Source: Porphyromonadaceae bacterium UBA7176 (GTDB lineage Bacteria; Bacteroidota; Bacteroidia; Bacteroidales; Muribaculaceae). From it: a stretch of DNA of 41,219 bases. Within the stretch, counting starts at the first letter, position 1, and each line of letters starts with the position of its first letter. A model generated the notes under the pieces. That model was not told the origin of the DNA, did not search any database, and saw only the letters and a list, made by a program, of their open reading frames with translations. The position numbers and the translations under genes were made by a program. Location: positions 1-41,219 of the forward strand of contig DKVO01000006.1 in the NCBI GenBank assembly GCA_002491245.1. The letters run 5' to 3'. Positions 40,777 to 41,219 of this stretch are shown here, one piece after another.

Positions 40777-41126
40777 TTATGAAGATTGCATTGAAAGGGG
40801 TTGCTCCAGATATGATTGCCAATAATCTTACCCCAAGTCAAACCATACATCCGGGTGAGATGATAAAGGATGAGATTGAATACAGAGGCATATCGCAAAA
40901 GGATTTGGCAAAGGAAATCGGTATGCCGGCATCTGTTCTGAATGCGGTGCTGAATGGTAAACGGGCGGTAACGACAGAATATGCTCTTTTGTTTGAGGCT
41001 GCTTTAGGAATAGAGGCTGACATATGGCTGAAACTACAGGCTGATTACAATAAACATGTGGCAAAATCTGACCCATCGTTTATGGAGCGTATAAATCGCA
41101 TCCGTAAGGCGGCCGTATTCCTTTGA
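40773..41126 (+). CDS. higA: HigA-type antitoxin, HTH repressor
   Basis: 117 residues. HTH of the XRE type in GISQKDLAKEIGMPASVLN and AVLNGKRAVTTEYALLFEAAL, preceded by the family motif TPSQTIHPGEMIKDEIE. The C-terminal helix (WLKLQADYNKHVAK) binds the toxin. It neutralises HigB and represses the operon. The start at 40773 overlaps the higB stop (ATGA); an ATG at 40779 is the alternative. A hairpin shared with the convergent groL-like gene follows. Confidence 0.9.
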   Translation: MIMKIALKGVAPDMIANNLTPSQTIHPGEMIKDEIEYRGISQKDLAKEIGMPASVLNAVLNGKRAVTTEYALLFEAALGIEADIWLKLQADYNKHVAKSDPSFMERINRIRKAAVFL

Positions 41127-41147
41127 CATATGTTATTATATATTGAA

Positions 41148-41179
41148 AAACAGGCGGCCCCTAACGGAGTCGCCTGTTT
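41148..41179. terminator. Terminator between higA and the groEL-like gene
   Basis: A 9-bp stem, AAACAGGCG (41148-41156) with CGCCTGTTT (41171-41179). Read on the minus strand the stem is followed by five T residues and closes the groEL-like gene; on the plus strand it may also end the higBA message. Confidence 0.8.
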
Positions 41180-41201
41180 AAGTTGTATCTGTTGCAGTTG
41201 A

Positions 41202-41219
41202 TTACATCATGCCGCCCAT
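41202..41219 (-). CDS. groL: Chaperonin GroEL, last five codons only
   Basis: On the minus strand the window edge reads Met-Gly-Gly-Met-Met-stop. A GGM-rich tail ending in MGGMM is the hallmark of GroEL proteins. The terminator downstream supports a gene end here. Only five codons are visible, so the call depends on this tail alone. Confidence 0.7.
   Translation of the reverse strand: MGGMM

Overview
The window looks like a chromosome segment of a gut-type Bacteroidales bacterium, most likely close to Muribaculaceae. The signs are a SusC/SusD/SusE outer-membrane glycan-uptake set, a GldH lipoprotein, a Rho factor with a long disordered insert, a DUF4254/glycosyltransferase-9 pair, and Bacteroidetes promoters of the form TTTG-N19/20-TAnnTTTG in front of most transcription units. 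Family assignments rest on motifs read by eye; no database search was possible.

Layout. 1-3450: end of a susC gene, susD, a susE-like gene and their terminator. 3485-5114: a hairpin-repeat island (REP/BIME-like) with tRNA-Cys(GCA) and a single-domain HUH transposase (RAYT/IS200-like) at its centre. 5171-10493 (minus): short ApbE-like protein, double-domain DUF1080 protein, two Tat-exported Gfo/Idh/MocA oxidoreductases and a two-helix membrane protein between them; this resembles the 3-keto-glycoside route of glycan breakdown. 10503-15412 (minus): branching enzyme, RNase HI, alanine-dehydrogenase-like protein, shikimate kinase and MscL, closely packed. 15413-15871: a gene-free stretch holding an unannotated structured RNA candidate with its own strong promoter. 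15872-18387 (minus): PAP2 phosphatase and an LTA-synthase/phosphoethanolamine-transferase-like membrane enzyme. 18539-19105: EF-P. 19363-21372 (minus): secreted protein with three repeats and a C-terminal tag. 21555-23531 (minus): Rho with a C-rich leader. 23839-27242: DUF4254, heptosyltransferase-like, RuvB and TPR-like genes in one operon. 27295-28081: zeta-toxin-like kinase plus a small overlapping gene. 28223-29173: PCMD-like secreted protein. 29253-29300: a 15-codon Cys-rich ORF. 29414-31967: RNase Z, TadA and LpxB. 31975-40301 (minus): RecD-like helicase, CCA-adding enzyme, M24 peptidase, GldH, RicT (PSP1), RNase Y, ZapA and a ZapB-like coiled coil. 40456-41126: HigBA-type toxin-antitoxin pair. 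41202-41219: last five codons of what looks like groEL.

How it fits together. The left third is devoted to glycans: import (Sus proteins), a possible oxidative cleavage route in the cell envelope (oxidoreductases plus DUF1080), and storage (branching enzyme). The rest is mainly core housekeeping (tRNA maturation, RNA decay, recombination, lipid A, cell division) with small accessory inserts: the REP/RAYT island, the zeta pair and HigBA. The features most worth following up are the REP/RAYT island around tRNA-Cys, the structured RNA upstream of mscL, the hairpin RNA between zapA and rny, the oxidoreductase/DUF1080/ApbE cluster, and the zeta-kinase partner gene.
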